This document shows, in pieces, positions 35,349 to 45,904 of a stretch of DNA of 64,000 bases (positions are counted from its first letter, which is position 1; every line of letters begins with the position of its first letter). The stretch comes from Clostridioides difficile. Its GTDB lineage: Bacteria > Bacillota > Clostridia > Peptostreptococcales > Peptostreptococcaceae. The translations under genes and the position numbers were made by a program. The DNA is taken from positions 84,471-148,470 of the forward strand of contig JABBZI010000009.1 in the NCBI GenBank assembly GCA_012955965.1, written 5' to 3'. Under the pieces are notes generated by a model. It did no database searches, was not told the DNA's origin, and was given only the letters and a program-made list of their open reading frames with translations.

Positions 35349-37469
35349 ATGGGAAAAATATTAGTACTAGCAGAAAAACCTTCTGTTGGAAGAGATATAG
35401 CAAAAGTTTTGGGAGCAAAAAATGAAAAAAATGGGTATATAGAAGGGTCAAAGTATGTAGTTACTTGGGCATTAGGTCACTTAGTCACGCTTGCAGACCC
35501 TGAAAGTTATGGAGAAAGATATAAATCATGGAACTTAGAAGACTTGCCAATTCTTCCTAAGTATCTAAAGACTGTTGTAATAAAAAAGAGTGGAAAGCAG
35601 TTTAATACAGTCAAAGCTCAAATGAATAGGAATGATATAGAAGAAATAGTTATAGCAACAGATGCAGGTCGTGAAGGAGAACTTGTAGCAAGATGGATAA
35701 TAGAAAAATCACAAGTAAAAAAGCCTTTAAAACGTCTTTGGATTTCTTCAAGTACAGATAAAGCAATAAAAGAGGGATTTGCAAAATTAAAAAGTGGAAA
35801 AGAATATGAAAATTTATATTATTCAGCAATAGCACGAGCAGAAGCTGATTGGATTATTGGAATAAATGCAACTAGAGCTTTGACAACAAAGTATAATGCA
35901 CAACTTTCTTGTGGAAGAGTTCAAACACCTACTCTTGCCATGTTACTTAAGAGAGAGGAAGAAATAAGGAATTTTAAACCTAAAGAGTACTATGGATTGG
36001 AGCTAATTGCCACAAAGGGAAGTTCAGATATAAAATTTATTTGGAGTGATAAGAATAATAACTCTTCAACATTCAGTAAAGAAAAGATAGAATCCATATT
36101 AAAAAAGGTAAAAAATTTAGATATAAAAATATCAGAAGTAAGCAAATCATATAAGAAAAAATATTCTCCTGCATTATATGATTTAACAGAATTGCAAAGA
36201 GATGCAAATAAAATGTTTGGATTTTCAGCAAAAGAGACATTATCTATAATGCAAAAACTGTATGAGCATCATAAAGTGCTTACTTATCCTAGAACTGATT
36301 CTAGATATTTAACATCAGATATTGTTGGAACATTGAAAGACAGGATAAAAGCTGTAAATGTTAGTGATTATTCAAAGATTTGTAACAAATTATTAAAAAG
36401 TAATATTACAGCTAATAAATCTTTTGTTGATAATTCGAAGGTAACAGACCATCATGCAATAATACCAACAGAACAGAAGGTATTTATGAGTGATTTTAGT
36501 GATAAAGAGCGAAAAATATACAATCTTGTAGTAAAAAGATTTTTAGCAGTATTGTCTCCTCCTTTTGAATATGAACAGACAACTATAAATGCTAGTGTAG
36601 AAGGAGAAATATTTAAAGCGAAGGGCAATAAAGTAATAAATTTAGGTTGGAAAGAAAGCTATAAAGATATTGATGATGAAGATGAGTATGAAAGTATACC
36701 AAATGTTTTAGAAAAGGACATCCTTAAAGTAAAGGAACTAAAGGTAACTTCAGGTAAAACAAATCCACCTCCATATTTAAATGAGGGTACATTATTAACA
36801 GCTATGGAAAAAAGTGGTCTTGGGACAGTTGCTACAAGAGCAGATATAATAGAAAAATTGTTCAATTCATTTTTAATGGAAAAGAAAAATAAAGATATAT
36901 ATATAACATCAAAAGGGAGACAATTATTGGATTTAGTTCCAGTAGATTTGAAGACACCAGAACTTACAGCTTCATGGGAAAAAAAATTGTTGGATATTTC
37001 AAAAGGAAAACTTAATAAAAATACATTTATAAATGATATGAAAAATTATTCAAAAGACATTGTCTCAGAAGTAAAAAATAGTGATAGTAAATTCAAACAT
37101 GATAATTTAACTAAAAATAGATGTCCAGAGTGTGGAAAATTCATGCTAGAGGTAAATGGTAAGAAGGGTAAAATGTTGATTTGCGAAGATAGAGAGTGTA
37201 ATACTAGAAAAACTATATCGCAAGTAACCAATTCAAGATGTCCTAATTGCCATAAAAAATTAGAACTTCGTGGAGAAGGTGAAGGAAGAATCTTTACTTG
37301 TAGCTGTGGATATAGAGAAAAATTGTCATCTTTCAACAAAAGAAAACAAGAAGAAAAAAAGAAGGCATCAAAAAAAGATGTTAATCAATATTTAAAAAGT
37401 CAAAGCAAAAATCAAGAAACATTTAATAATCCATTTGCAGAAGCACTAGCTAAATTAAAAAATAAATAA
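35349..37469 (+). CDS. topB: DNA topoisomerase III
   Basis: 706 residues, type IA topoisomerase. Toprim N-terminus (LVLAEKPSVGRDIA, with acidic residues in ATDAGREGEL), catalytic Tyr313 in LTYPRTDSRYL, and STSD-like structure throughout. The C-terminus has zinc-ribbon-like Cys clusters (CPECGKF...CEDRECN; CPNCHKK...CSCGY). It relaxes and decatenates DNA through a single-strand break. ATG with AAAGGAAG upstream. Monocistronic in appearance. Confidence 0.93.
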   Translation: MGKILVLAEKPSVGRDIAKVLGAKNEKNGYIEGSKYVVTWALGHLVTLADPESYGERYKSWNLEDLPILPKYLKTVVIKKSGKQFNTVKAQMNRNDIEEIVIATDAGREGELVARWIIEKSQVKKPLKRLWISSSTDKAIKEGFAKLKSGKEYENLYYSAIARAEADWIIGINATRALTTKYNAQLSCGRVQTPTLAMLLKREEEIRNFKPKEYYGLELIATKGSSDIKFIWSDKNNNSSTFSKEKIESILKKVKNLDIKISEVSKSYKKKYSPALYDLTELQRDANKMFGFSAKETLSIMQKLYEHHKVLTYPRTDSRYLTSDIVGTLKDRIKAVNVSDYSKICNKLLKSNITANKSFVDNSKVTDHHAIIPTEQKVFMSDFSDKERKIYNLVVKRFLAVLSPPFEYEQTTINASVEGEIFKAKGNKVINLGWKESYKDIDDEDEYESIPNVLEKDILKVKELKVTSGKTNPPPYLNEGTLLTAMEKSGLGTVATRADIIEKLFNSFLMEKKNKDIYITSKGRQLLDLVPVDLKTPELTASWEKKLLDISKGKLNKNTFINDMKNYSKDIVSEVKNSDSKFKHDNLTKNRCPECGKFMLEVNGKKGKMLICEDRECNTRKTISQVTNSRCPNCHKKLELRGEGEGRIFTCSCGYREKLSSFNKRKQEEKKKASKKDVNQYLKSQSKNQETFNNPFAEALAKLKNK

Positions 37470-37572
37470 TTTTTATGTTATTATTATACACAATTAGAAG
37501 TTTAACTGTATATTAGTTATATGTACTGATATAATATAGTGTATAATTTAGGCATGAAAGTAGGGCTGTTAA

Positions 37573-38826
37573 ATGGATTTGAGTAGTATATTTGAATATT
37601 ATTGTAAAAAATGTGAGAATACATGGAATAATTCAAGTGTTGAATTATCTGAGAATATAGAAAGATATAGTAAAGATTCACAAAAAAAGAGTGAAAAAGA
37701 ATTAGATAAATGGATAGATACATTATCAACTCACTTAAAAAAATATCCAAGTGATTTTGTATTGAAAAAAATGTGGATAAAAAAGGGTGAGATTTTCTTA
37801 CAAAACACATTAGAAAAAGACAATATCTTTAAGTTAGAAAAAATGGATATTGAAGATAGAAAAAAGTTTTTAGGTATAACAAAACAGTTTATTAGAGATG
37901 CAAGAAAATTTGATAATGATTTGCCTATAGGTGATATTATGCAAGCTATGAGGAATGTATGGATTTCAAATGCGTTACAATTATCATTTGGAAAAGAGGT
38001 CTATTATTCAAAAGCAAACTTTGCATATAGCATGCTATATCCATATACAGATAACTATTTAGACAATACAAGTATAAATGAAGCTGATAAGGTTTTATTT
38101 AATCGGTGGTTAGAAAAAAAGCTCTTGGGAGAACAAATTAAACCTAGTAACTATCATGAAAGTAAAGTATCTCAAATGATAGATTATATTGAAAGTGTTT
38201 ATTCTAGAGCAAAATTTAAAGAAGTCTACGAGTCACTATTATTGATATTTGAAAGTCAAGTAAAGAGCTTAAGGCAACAAGATAGAAAGTGTAATTTGTG
38301 TAAAGGAGAATTATTGTCTATTTCTATTGAAAAAGGCGGTTCATCTGTTTTAGTAGATGGATACTTAATAAGTGGCTTGATGACAAATGAAGAAATAGAA
38401 TTTTGCATTGGTTATGGGTTTTTATTGCAAGTATCTGATGATTTACAGGATATAAAAGAAGATTTAAAATCCAATCATAAAACTGTTATGACAGAAACTA
38501 TAAAAAATGGAACTTTAGATGAAATTACAAATAAATTAATAAATTTTACTATTGAATTAATAGATGGTTTTAAAATTAACAATAAAAATGAATCTGTAAT
38601 GGCTATGATAAAAAATGATTGCTTAATGTTAATTTTATTTTCTGTAGTGTATAATTCTGAATTTTTTTCTAGGGAATATATAGAAAAAATAGAGAACTTT
38701 ATTCCATATACAATATCTTACTCATTAGAGATTAAAGAAAAAATGAAGGAAAAATTTAAAGATGTAGATGTTTTAAATAATGAAGACGAATATAAAGAAA
38801 TGATAGATATTATCTGTAAAGAGTAG
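37573..38826 (+). CDS. Class I isoprenoid-synthase-like protein
   Basis: 417 residues, all-alpha in appearance and cytosolic. LLQVSDDLQDIKED near residue 290 resembles the second Asp-rich motif of prenyl synthases, and YPYTDNYLDN near residue 160 could be the first. A CNLCKG pair sits between. This suggests the terpenoid-synthase fold, but the length and the weak first motif differ from standard farnesyl/geranylgeranyl synthases, so function is uncertain. No carotenoid or terpene genes nearby. A terminator follows. Confidence 0.5.
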   Translation: MDLSSIFEYYCKKCENTWNNSSVELSENIERYSKDSQKKSEKELDKWIDTLSTHLKKYPSDFVLKKMWIKKGEIFLQNTLEKDNIFKLEKMDIEDRKKFLGITKQFIRDARKFDNDLPIGDIMQAMRNVWISNALQLSFGKEVYYSKANFAYSMLYPYTDNYLDNTSINEADKVLFNRWLEKKLLGEQIKPSNYHESKVSQMIDYIESVYSRAKFKEVYESLLLIFESQVKSLRQQDRKCNLCKGELLSISIEKGGSSVLVDGYLISGLMTNEEIEFCIGYGFLLQVSDDLQDIKEDLKSNHKTVMTETIKNGTLDEITNKLINFTIELIDGFKINNKNESVMAMIKNDCLMLILFSVVYNSEFFSREYIEKIENFIPYTISYSLEIKEKMKEKFKDVDVLNNEDEYKEMIDIICKE

Positions 38827-38829
38827 AAA

Positions 38830-38862
38830 AAATAGTGAGATATATTATATATCTCACTATTT
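38830..38862. terminator. Bidirectional terminator
   Basis: Perfect 15-base arms AAATAGTGAGATATA and complement with a three-base loop, between convergent genes. Confidence 0.85.
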
Positions 38863-38890
38863 TAAGTTTAAAGAAAATGTAAAAGTTAAT

Positions 38891-39952
38891 CTATTTAAAT
38901 GCAGTGATAATACCATTATCATGTAGATTTTTTATGATTGTAGCTGCGATAGGGAATCCAAATAATCCAGCTATTCCAAATAGCTGAGCTCCGACAAACA
39001 TACACATTAAAGTTATTAAAGGATATAGACCAATTTGGTGTCCCACTACTTTTGGTTCTAGTATTTGTCTAACTACAGTTATAATGATATATAGTATTAG
39101 AAGACCTATTGCTAAGTTGATATTGCCATTAATTAATGAAATAATCATCCAAGGTGTCAAAATACTTCCTGTACCTAAAACTGGTAAAATATCAACAAGT
39201 GCTATGATGACAGATATAGCAAAAGCATTTTCAACTCTTAGGATATTGAGTCCAATAAGTAGTTCTATAAATGTCACTGATAATAGTATTGCATATGCTT
39301 TTAGTAGTTTTAAAAGAGCGTTAATACTACTATTTTTTATGTTTATTATCATTAACTGGCTTTTTTCTGGAAACTGTTTTAATATAAAGTCTACTATTTT
39401 TTGATAGTCAAAAGTAAAGAAAAAAGAAGCAATCAAAGTGATAATAAGTTTTAACATAAATGCAGGTGTTTTACTTGCAATACTTGCTATAGTATTAAGT
39501 GCATTTGTCGAAACAGAGGCTACTAAAGACATCATCGATTGACTTATATTATCCCAACCAAGTATCAATGCTAGATTAACATTAGGTGTACTAGCATCTA
39601 TTTTAGAAAATAAAGTATTTAGTGTTGGTTGTATACTTGATTTATATATTTCAGGAAGCCTAAAAAATATGTCACTTATACTTGTAAATATTTTTGCACC
39701 AAAGCTAATTAATAAAAATATGCATAATCCATAAAAGGCTAAAAGTACTACTACAGAAATAAATGTACGATTTAAATTCATATTATTTGTAATAAGTCTT
39801 ATAATAGGTCTTAAGATGGATGCAATGATAAAACTAATTACAAAAGGCATCAACAAAGGTAATAAGAATTTTAACGCAATATATATAATACTTCCTATTA
39901 AGACAACATATGTAAATTTAATTATAAAATTCTTTTGCTTTTGAATGTCCAT
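38891..39952 (-). CDS. AI-2E transporter family permease (UPF0118)
   Basis: 353 residues with seven to eight membrane helices, conserved DILPVLGTGSILTPW near residue 250 and EPKVVGHQIGLYPL near 312. Members export autoinducer-2, polyamines, sodium/protons or other small solutes; the substrate here is unknown. GGAGG ten bases before the ATG. The 275 bases upstream (39953-40227) hold no gene. Confidence 0.88.
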   Translation of the reverse strand: MDIQKQKNFIIKFTYVVLIGSIIYIALKFLLPLLMPFVISFIIASILRPIIRLITNNMNLNRTFISVVVLLAFYGLCIFLLISFGAKIFTSISDIFFRLPEIYKSSIQPTLNTLFSKIDASTPNVNLALILGWDNISQSMMSLVASVSTNALNTIASIASKTPAFMLKLIITLIASFFFTFDYQKIVDFILKQFPEKSQLMIINIKNSSINALLKLLKAYAILLSVTFIELLIGLNILRVENAFAISVIIALVDILPVLGTGSILTPWMIISLINGNINLAIGLLILYIIITVVRQILEPKVVGHQIGLYPLITLMCMFVGAQLFGIAGLFGFPIAATIIKNLHDNGIITAFK

Positions 39953-40227
39953 AATATAAAACCTCCAATGTATTTGATATTATTCTAAATATGGTCTTTT
40001 TTACATAAAATATACTACTGTATATTGATTATAAACTATAAAGCTTCTACAAAGTAAATAAATTATGTAAAATTTAGGTTAATTTTGTATAAAGATATAC
40101 TTTTATATTTTACAATTGCTAACCAAATACTAAAAAATATTTTAAATAAACAATATGAAATTGTGATAAAATTAATTTATGAAATATTAAATAGAGGTAC
40201 AATAGATAGCTTTTAAGAGGTGGTAAG

Positions 40228-40968
40228 ATGAAAAATTTTAGAGATTTAGGTGGTAATAAAACTGAAGATGGTAGAAGTGTAAAGTATGGGTTATTTTATA
40301 GGTCTGCAAAACTATCAAACCTAAGTAAAAATGATATAAAAATTTTAAAAGAATTAAATATTAAATATATATTTGATTATAGAAGTGACGAAGAAGCTCG
40401 TAAGCATCCATCAACAATAATATCAAATATAAAAAATATAAGAATTCCGGCTATGAGAGAGTTAGAAGAATCGGAAGGGAGCTTTGGTTCTATTGAAGAT
40501 ATGATTGATGGTTTGTTTGAAAAAGATGGAGCGTTTAATATGTTAAATAATAGTTACTATAATTTACCTGTAAATAATCCATCTTATAGAAAATTAGTAG
40601 AACTTATAAAGGAGTATTCTAATTTACCAATATTAAATCATTGTACAGCAGGTAAGGATAGAACTGGTGTAGGGAGTGCTATAATTCTTATGATTTTAGG
40701 TGTATCAAGAGAGAATATAATGAAAGATTATTTAAAAAGTAATGAATTTGCAGATAAAGAAATAGAAAGGTTTATAGAATATAAGCCTAAATTTAAAGGA
40801 ATTCCAAAAGAAAAATTAAATTATATATTTGGCGTAAATGAAGAATATATAAAAACTGCTTTTAGAAGAATTGATGAAGAATACAGTAGTGTGGAAAAAT
40901 ATTTATATGGAGAATTTAATTTAGATAAGGAAGAAATAAAAAAATTGAGAAATCAATATTTAGAGTAA
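40228..40968 (+). CDS. Tyrosine-protein phosphatase, PTP-like
   Basis: 246 residues. The N-terminal FRDLGG (4-9) and the P-loop HCTAGKDRTG (catalytic C139, R145) mark the bacterial dual-specificity/tyrosine phosphatase family that includes lipid phosphatases. Followed after 11 bases by a PRD regulator gene, so co-transcribed. A role in controlling the sugar operon is possible but is inference. Confidence 0.87.
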   Translation: MKNFRDLGGNKTEDGRSVKYGLFYRSAKLSNLSKNDIKILKELNIKYIFDYRSDEEARKHPSTIISNIKNIRIPAMRELEESEGSFGSIEDMIDGLFEKDGAFNMLNNSYYNLPVNNPSYRKLVELIKEYSNLPILNHCTAGKDRTGVGSAIILMILGVSRENIMKDYLKSNEFADKEIERFIEYKPKFKGIPKEKLNYIFGVNEEYIKTAFRRIDEEYSSVEKYLYGEFNLDKEEIKKLRNQYLE

Positions 40969-40979
40969 AAGGTGATTTT

Positions 40980-42758
40980 ATGAGTTTAAATATAACAGCA
41001 AGACAGATAAGTATAATAAAAATCCTGTTAAATTCCGAAGATACAATTAGTGGTCTTGCCTTAAGTCAAGAAATAGGATGCTCTTCAAAAACTATACAAA
41101 ATGAAATAAAGGATATTAATAAACAACTTAAAAACAGTAAAATTCTATCAATACGAGGCGTTGGTTATAAGTTAGAAGGAAACTTTAATGAAGTGAATCT
41201 AAATAGTAATCTATACGATGATGTAGATAGAGTAGAGTATATAATCAGAAAAGTATTAGCCTTGAGTAATGAAGAAAAAAATACCATAAGGCTTGAAGAT
41301 TTAGCAGATTCCATGTATGTGAGTGTTTCAACAGTAAAAAATGACTTAAAAGAAGTAAAAAGAATATTAGAAAGGTATTCCATTTCGATTAAGTCAAAGC
41401 ATAAGCAAGGTATCTGCATTTCTGAAAGTGAAGATAGAATAGTAAATTGTATAATTGATTTGAGTAATAAGAGAGATAATCAATTGACTCTAAATGATTT
41501 TCTAAATGATTATATAAAAGAAAAAAAGTTAATAATAAAAAAAATATTATTAGATGTATTAAATGAAAATAGATTGATATTAACTGACATAGAATTTAAA
41601 AACGTGTTGAATAATATACTAGTTATGTTAAGTAGACATAACTGTAATGAAAAAGAGTTTATAGAAGGTTTTGTAGAAAATTATAGTAATAAGAGAAGTT
41701 CAATTCTAGAAAATGAACAAAACAAAGAAATTATAATAAACTCAATAAAAACTTTTTGTAAAAATTTAAAATTAGCTACATCAATAGACATCAGTCATGA
41801 TGAGATATTTGAAGAATTTTTATATAAGCATATTAGTAGTCTGTGTAAAAAAATAAAGCTAGGTATAAACCAATCACCTATAATAGCTCAAGACATCAAA
41901 ATAAAATATCCATTTGCTTTTGAACTAGCTAATATAGCTAAAAAAACAATAGAAAAAGATTTAAATATAGAAATCAATGAGGATGAGGTTGCAAACATAG
42001 CTCTACATATAGGAGGAGCTGTTGAAAGGGCATCTTATAATAACAAAGATAAGGTTTTCAAGACGATAATAGTTTGTACTTCAGGTATAGGGACATCAAT
42101 GTTAATAAAGGCTAAATTGGAAAATATATTTAAAGAAAAACTAGAAATATTAAAAGTTATTCCTTCATATTTAGTTGAATATATAAAAGTCATAGATGTT
42201 GATTTTGTAATATCTACTGTTCCTGTTGAAATAGCAGATATACCAGTAATAAATATATCTCCTATTTTAAGTGAAAAAGAAATTAAATTAATTGAAAAAT
42301 ATATAGAAACAGGAAATATATATTTAGATTTGGATATAAAAAATCTTTTTGATAATGAGTTGTTTTTTACTGATTTAGATTTTAAAAGAAAAGAAGATGT
42401 TATAGATTTTATGGCAAGTAAACTTGTACAAAAAGGTTACATAGACGAGGATATGAAAAATTCTTACTTTGAGAGGGAAAAAATAGCTACAACTGAAATA
42501 GGAAATATGGTAACCATACCACATGGAGCAATTGGAAAAGTTTTTGAAAACAAAATAGCAATTGGTATATTGGAGACTCCTATTGCTTGGGAAATATCAG
42601 ATGTTCGTTTAATAATAATGTTAGCACTTGATAAGGATAAAATATTAGATTATGAAGTTATATTTTCAAATATATATAAAAGAGTAGATTCTATAGCAAA
42701 AGTTATAAGCATATGTGAAAATAGCAATTTTGAAAAGTTTGTAAACTTGTTTAAATAA
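40980..42758 (+). CDS. PRD-containing transcriptional activator/antiterminator with PTS domains
   Basis: 592 residues. Helix-turn-helix segments at 5-70 and about 95-135, two PRD domains (about 185-395), an EIIB-like domain (IIVCTSGIGTSMLIKAKL, Cys near residue 367) and an EIIA-like domain (MVTIPHGAIGKVF, His near residue 520). In this family PTS-dependent phosphorylation of His/Cys adjusts DNA binding. It precedes fruK-fruABC and probably activates it in response to fructose uptake. AAGGTG before the ATG. Confidence 0.88.
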   Translation: MSLNITARQISIIKILLNSEDTISGLALSQEIGCSSKTIQNEIKDINKQLKNSKILSIRGVGYKLEGNFNEVNLNSNLYDDVDRVEYIIRKVLALSNEEKNTIRLEDLADSMYVSVSTVKNDLKEVKRILERYSISIKSKHKQGICISESEDRIVNCIIDLSNKRDNQLTLNDFLNDYIKEKKLIIKKILLDVLNENRLILTDIEFKNVLNNILVMLSRHNCNEKEFIEGFVENYSNKRSSILENEQNKEIIINSIKTFCKNLKLATSIDISHDEIFEEFLYKHISSLCKKIKLGINQSPIIAQDIKIKYPFAFELANIAKKTIEKDLNIEINEDEVANIALHIGGAVERASYNNKDKVFKTIIVCTSGIGTSMLIKAKLENIFKEKLEILKVIPSYLVEYIKVIDVDFVISTVPVEIADIPVINISPILSEKEIKLIEKYIETGNIYLDLDIKNLFDNELFFTDLDFKRKEDVIDFMASKLVQKGYIDEDMKNSYFEREKIATTEIGNMVTIPHGAIGKVFENKIAIGILETPIAWEISDVRLIIMLALDKDKILDYEVIFSNIYKRVDSIAKVISICENSNFEKFVNLFK

Positions 42759-42819
42759 AGAGTATTGTATATACACTTGTAAGTTTGGATAATATAAAAC
42801 TAAATAAAATAAAAACGAT

Positions 42820-42850
42820 AAATTTCTCTTTTAATTAAGAGAAATTTTTT
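42820..42850 (+). terminator. Terminator after PRD regulator
   Basis: AAATTTCTCTT-N6-AAGAGAAATTT, followed by TTTG. It separates the regulator from fruK. Confidence 0.8.
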
Positions 42851-42919
42851 GACTTTCAGAGATATTAATATGAAGTTAAGATATAAACATAGAGTAAATA
42901 AATAAAAAGAGGTGGCAAG

Positions 42920-43846
42920 ATGATTTATACAGTAACATTAAATCCATCAATAGATTATATAGTTAAGCTAGATAAATTAAAGACTGGAAATACAAATCGT
43001 GTAAATGAAGAATACGTTTATCCAGGAGGAAAAGGTATAAATGTATCTCGTATACTAAAAGAACTTGGAAATGATAATATATCTTTAGGTTTTATAAGTG
43101 GTTTTACTGGAGAATATATAATAAGAACATTAGAAGAAAAAAACTTGAAGACAGATTTTATAAAATTAAAACGTGGTTTTACAAGAATAAATGTAAAAAT
43201 AAAAGAATTAGAAGAAACCGAGATTAATGGACAAGGACCAAATATAGATGATGAATATATTGACTTGTTATATAGAAAACTTGATAAATTAAATCAAGAT
43301 GACATTTTAATATTGGCAGGAAGTATACCTTCTACTTTAGACGAAAAACTATATGAAAATATAATGTCTAGATTAGAAGAAAAAAATATAAAAGTTGTAG
43401 TAGATGCAACTAAAAATCTTCTTCTTAATGTTTTAAAATACAACCCTTTTCTAATTAAGCCTAATAGTGACGAATTAGAAGAACTGTTTAATGTTAAATT
43501 AAACTCAAATGAAGATATAGTAAAATATGCTAAGAAATTAAAGCAAATGGGGGCTAAAAATGTTTTAGTCTCAATGGGGAAAGATGGAGCAATGCTAGTT
43601 ACAGAAGAAGATGAGGTACTTATAAGTAATGTACCTAAAGGAAAAGTTAAAAATTCTGTAGGAGCAGGAGACTCAATGGTAGCAGGATTTATATCTGGAT
43701 ATTTGAATACTGGTAAATATGATTATGCTCTTAAATTAGGGGCAGCATCAGGTAGTGCAACTGCTTTTTCATATGACTTAGCTAAAAAAGAATACATTAA
43801 TGAATTGGTAAATGAAATATCTGTAAATAGATTTGAAAATATATAG
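42920..43846 (+). CDS. fruK: 1-phosphofructokinase
   Basis: 308 residues, PfkB family. TLNPSIDYIV at the N-terminus, PGGKGINVSRIL near 37, and the ATP/catalytic motif VGAGDSMVAGF near 248. Converts fructose-1-phosphate, made by FruABC, to fructose-1,6-bisphosphate. GAGGTGG before the ATG. Seventeen bases separate it from fruABC. Confidence 0.93.
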   Translation: MIYTVTLNPSIDYIVKLDKLKTGNTNRVNEEYVYPGGKGINVSRILKELGNDNISLGFISGFTGEYIIRTLEEKNLKTDFIKLKRGFTRINVKIKELEETEINGQGPNIDDEYIDLLYRKLDKLNQDDILILAGSIPSTLDEKLYENIMSRLEEKNIKVVVDATKNLLLNVLKYNPFLIKPNSDELEELFNVKLNSNEDIVKYAKKLKQMGAKNVLVSMGKDGAMLVTEEDEVLISNVPKGKVKNSVGAGDSMVAGFISGYLNTGKYDYALKLGAASGSATAFSYDLAKKEYINELVNEISVNRFENI

Positions 43847-43863
43847 AAAGGAAATTAGGAATT

Positions 43864-45783
43864 ATGAAAATTATAGATTTATTAGATGAAAAATCAATTA
43901 AGTTAAATTTAAAGTCAAAAAATAAGTCAGAAGCGATAGAAGAATTAGTTGACTTAGTTGCAAATAGTGGCAACTTGAATGACAAAGAAAATTATAAAAA
44001 AGCTATTATAGCTCGTGAAGAAATGAGTACAACAGGAATTGGAGAAGGGGTAGCTATCCCTCATGCTAAGAATACATCAGTTACTAAGGCTTGTATAGCA
44101 GCAGCAATATCAAAAGAAGGTATAGATTATGAATCATTTGATGGAAGCTTATCAAATCTATTTTTTATGATAGCTGCACCAGATGGAGCTAATAATACTC
44201 ACCTGGAAGTGCTATCAAGATTATCTACAATACTTATGGATGAAGATTTTAGAAATAAACTTATAAATTCAACTTCTGAGAAAGAATTTAAGGAAATAAT
44301 AGATAAAAAAGAAAGAGAAAAATTTAGTGAAGAATATAAAGATGAAGTAATTGGGAAAGAAAATATAGTAAATGTTAAGAATAAAGATATTAATAAGTAT
44401 CCTCAAGTTTTAGCAGTAACAGCATGTCCAACTGGAATAGCGCATACATTTATGGCAGCTGAAAGTTTAAATAAAATGGCTGAAAGTAAAGGTATATCAA
44501 TAAAAGTAGAAACTAATGGTTCAGCAGGTGTTAAAAATAGACTCACAAAAGAAGAGATAGAAAATGCAACATGTATAATAGTGGCAGCAGATAAAAATGT
44601 TGAGATGGCTAGATTTAATGGTAAAAAAGTCATAAAGACTAAGGTGGCTGATGGTATACACAAAGCAGAGGAACTTATAGATAAATCTGTAAATGGAGAT
44701 GCTCCAGTTTATCATGGAGGAGAGATAAATCACAATGAATCAAATGAAGAAAGTGAAAGTGGATTTAGAAAAGTGTATAAACATTTAATGAATGGTGTAT
44801 CTAATATGTTACCATTTGTTATTGGTGGAGGAATACTTATAGCCATAGCATTTTTACTTGATGATTATTCTATTGACCCTTCACATTTTGGTTCAAATAC
44901 TCCAACAGCAGCATTTTTTAAGGGAATAGGAGACAAAGCTTTTGGATTTATGTTACCTGTACTTGCAGGATATATAGCATATTCTATATCTGATAGACCA
45001 GCATTTGTTGTAGGTTTTGTAGGAGGAGCTCTTGCAGGTGATGGTGGTTCCGGTTTTTTAGGTGCATTACTTGCAGGATTTATAGCAGGCTATTTAGTAG
45101 AAGGACTTAAGAAAATATTTAGTGTATTGCCAACTTCATTAGAAGGAATAAAACCAGTATTATTATATCCTTTATTTGGAACGCTTTTGATGGGGATTAT
45201 AATGACATTTTTAGTAATACCTCCAGTTACAGCAATTAATAATGCAATGGTTGGCTTTTTAAACGGTTTAGGTGGAACTTCAAAAATAGTTTTAGGGTTA
45301 GTATTAGGTGGAATGATGGCCGTAGATATGGGTGGACCTGTAAATAAAGCAGCATATGTATTTGGGGTCGCATCACTTGAATCAGGTCAATTTGAAATAA
45401 TGGCAGCAGTAATGGCTGGTGGTATGGTTCCTCCCCTTGCTATAGCTCTTGCAACTACATTCTTTAAAAATAGATTTACAAAAGAAGAAAGAGATTCTGG
45501 TAAAGTTAACTATGTAATGGGATTATCTTTTGTAACTGAAGGAGCTATACCTTTTGCAGCTGGAGACCCACTTCATGTTATACCAGCTTGTGTTGGAGGT
45601 TCAGCAGTGGCGGGGGCACTTAGTATGTTGTTCAATGCAGCTCTTCGTGCACCTCATGGAGGAGTATTTGTTATACCAGTGGTTACTCATCCACTTGGAT
45701 ATATATTAGCTATAGCTATAGGTGCTGTGGTTGGAATGATGCTTTTAGCACTACTTAAAAAACCATTAAATCAAGAAGTATAG
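43864..45783 (+). CDS. fruA: PTS fructose-specific EIIABC
   Basis: 639 residues. EIIA (1-150) with His67 in AIPHAKN; EIIB (about 182-275) with Cys188 in VTACPTGIAHTF; EIIC (about 295-635) with multiple membrane helices and GDPLHVIPACVGGSAVAGAL. Imports fructose and phosphorylates it at C1 with phosphate from HPr. All three domains in one chain is common in Firmicutes. Terminator follows. Confidence 0.94.
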   Translation: MKIIDLLDEKSIKLNLKSKNKSEAIEELVDLVANSGNLNDKENYKKAIIAREEMSTTGIGEGVAIPHAKNTSVTKACIAAAISKEGIDYESFDGSLSNLFFMIAAPDGANNTHLEVLSRLSTILMDEDFRNKLINSTSEKEFKEIIDKKEREKFSEEYKDEVIGKENIVNVKNKDINKYPQVLAVTACPTGIAHTFMAAESLNKMAESKGISIKVETNGSAGVKNRLTKEEIENATCIIVAADKNVEMARFNGKKVIKTKVADGIHKAEELIDKSVNGDAPVYHGGEINHNESNEESESGFRKVYKHLMNGVSNMLPFVIGGGILIAIAFLLDDYSIDPSHFGSNTPTAAFFKGIGDKAFGFMLPVLAGYIAYSISDRPAFVVGFVGGALAGDGGSGFLGALLAGFIAGYLVEGLKKIFSVLPTSLEGIKPVLLYPLFGTLLMGIIMTFLVIPPVTAINNAMVGFLNGLGGTSKIVLGLVLGGMMAVDMGGPVNKAAYVFGVASLESGQFEIMAAVMAGGMVPPLAIALATTFFKNRFTKEERDSGKVNYVMGLSFVTEGAIPFAAGDPLHVIPACVGGSAVAGALSMLFNAALRAPHGGVFVIPVVTHPLGYILAIAIGAVVGMMLLALLKKPLNQEV

Positions 45784-45866
45784 TAAATAAAGATTATTTA
45801 ATAATTAAAAATCTTTTGTTCTATAAAAATTAATATATTACTGAATTATCCTAAAGTATGAAATAT

Positions 45867-45904
45867 AAAAAAGTGAACTTTGATATACAAAGTTCATTTT
45901 TTGT
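45867..45904 (+). terminator. Terminator after fruABC
   Basis: AAAAAAGTGAACTTTG / CAAAGTTCATTTTTT with a single bulged G. The remaining bases to 46153 hold no gene. Confidence 0.8.
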
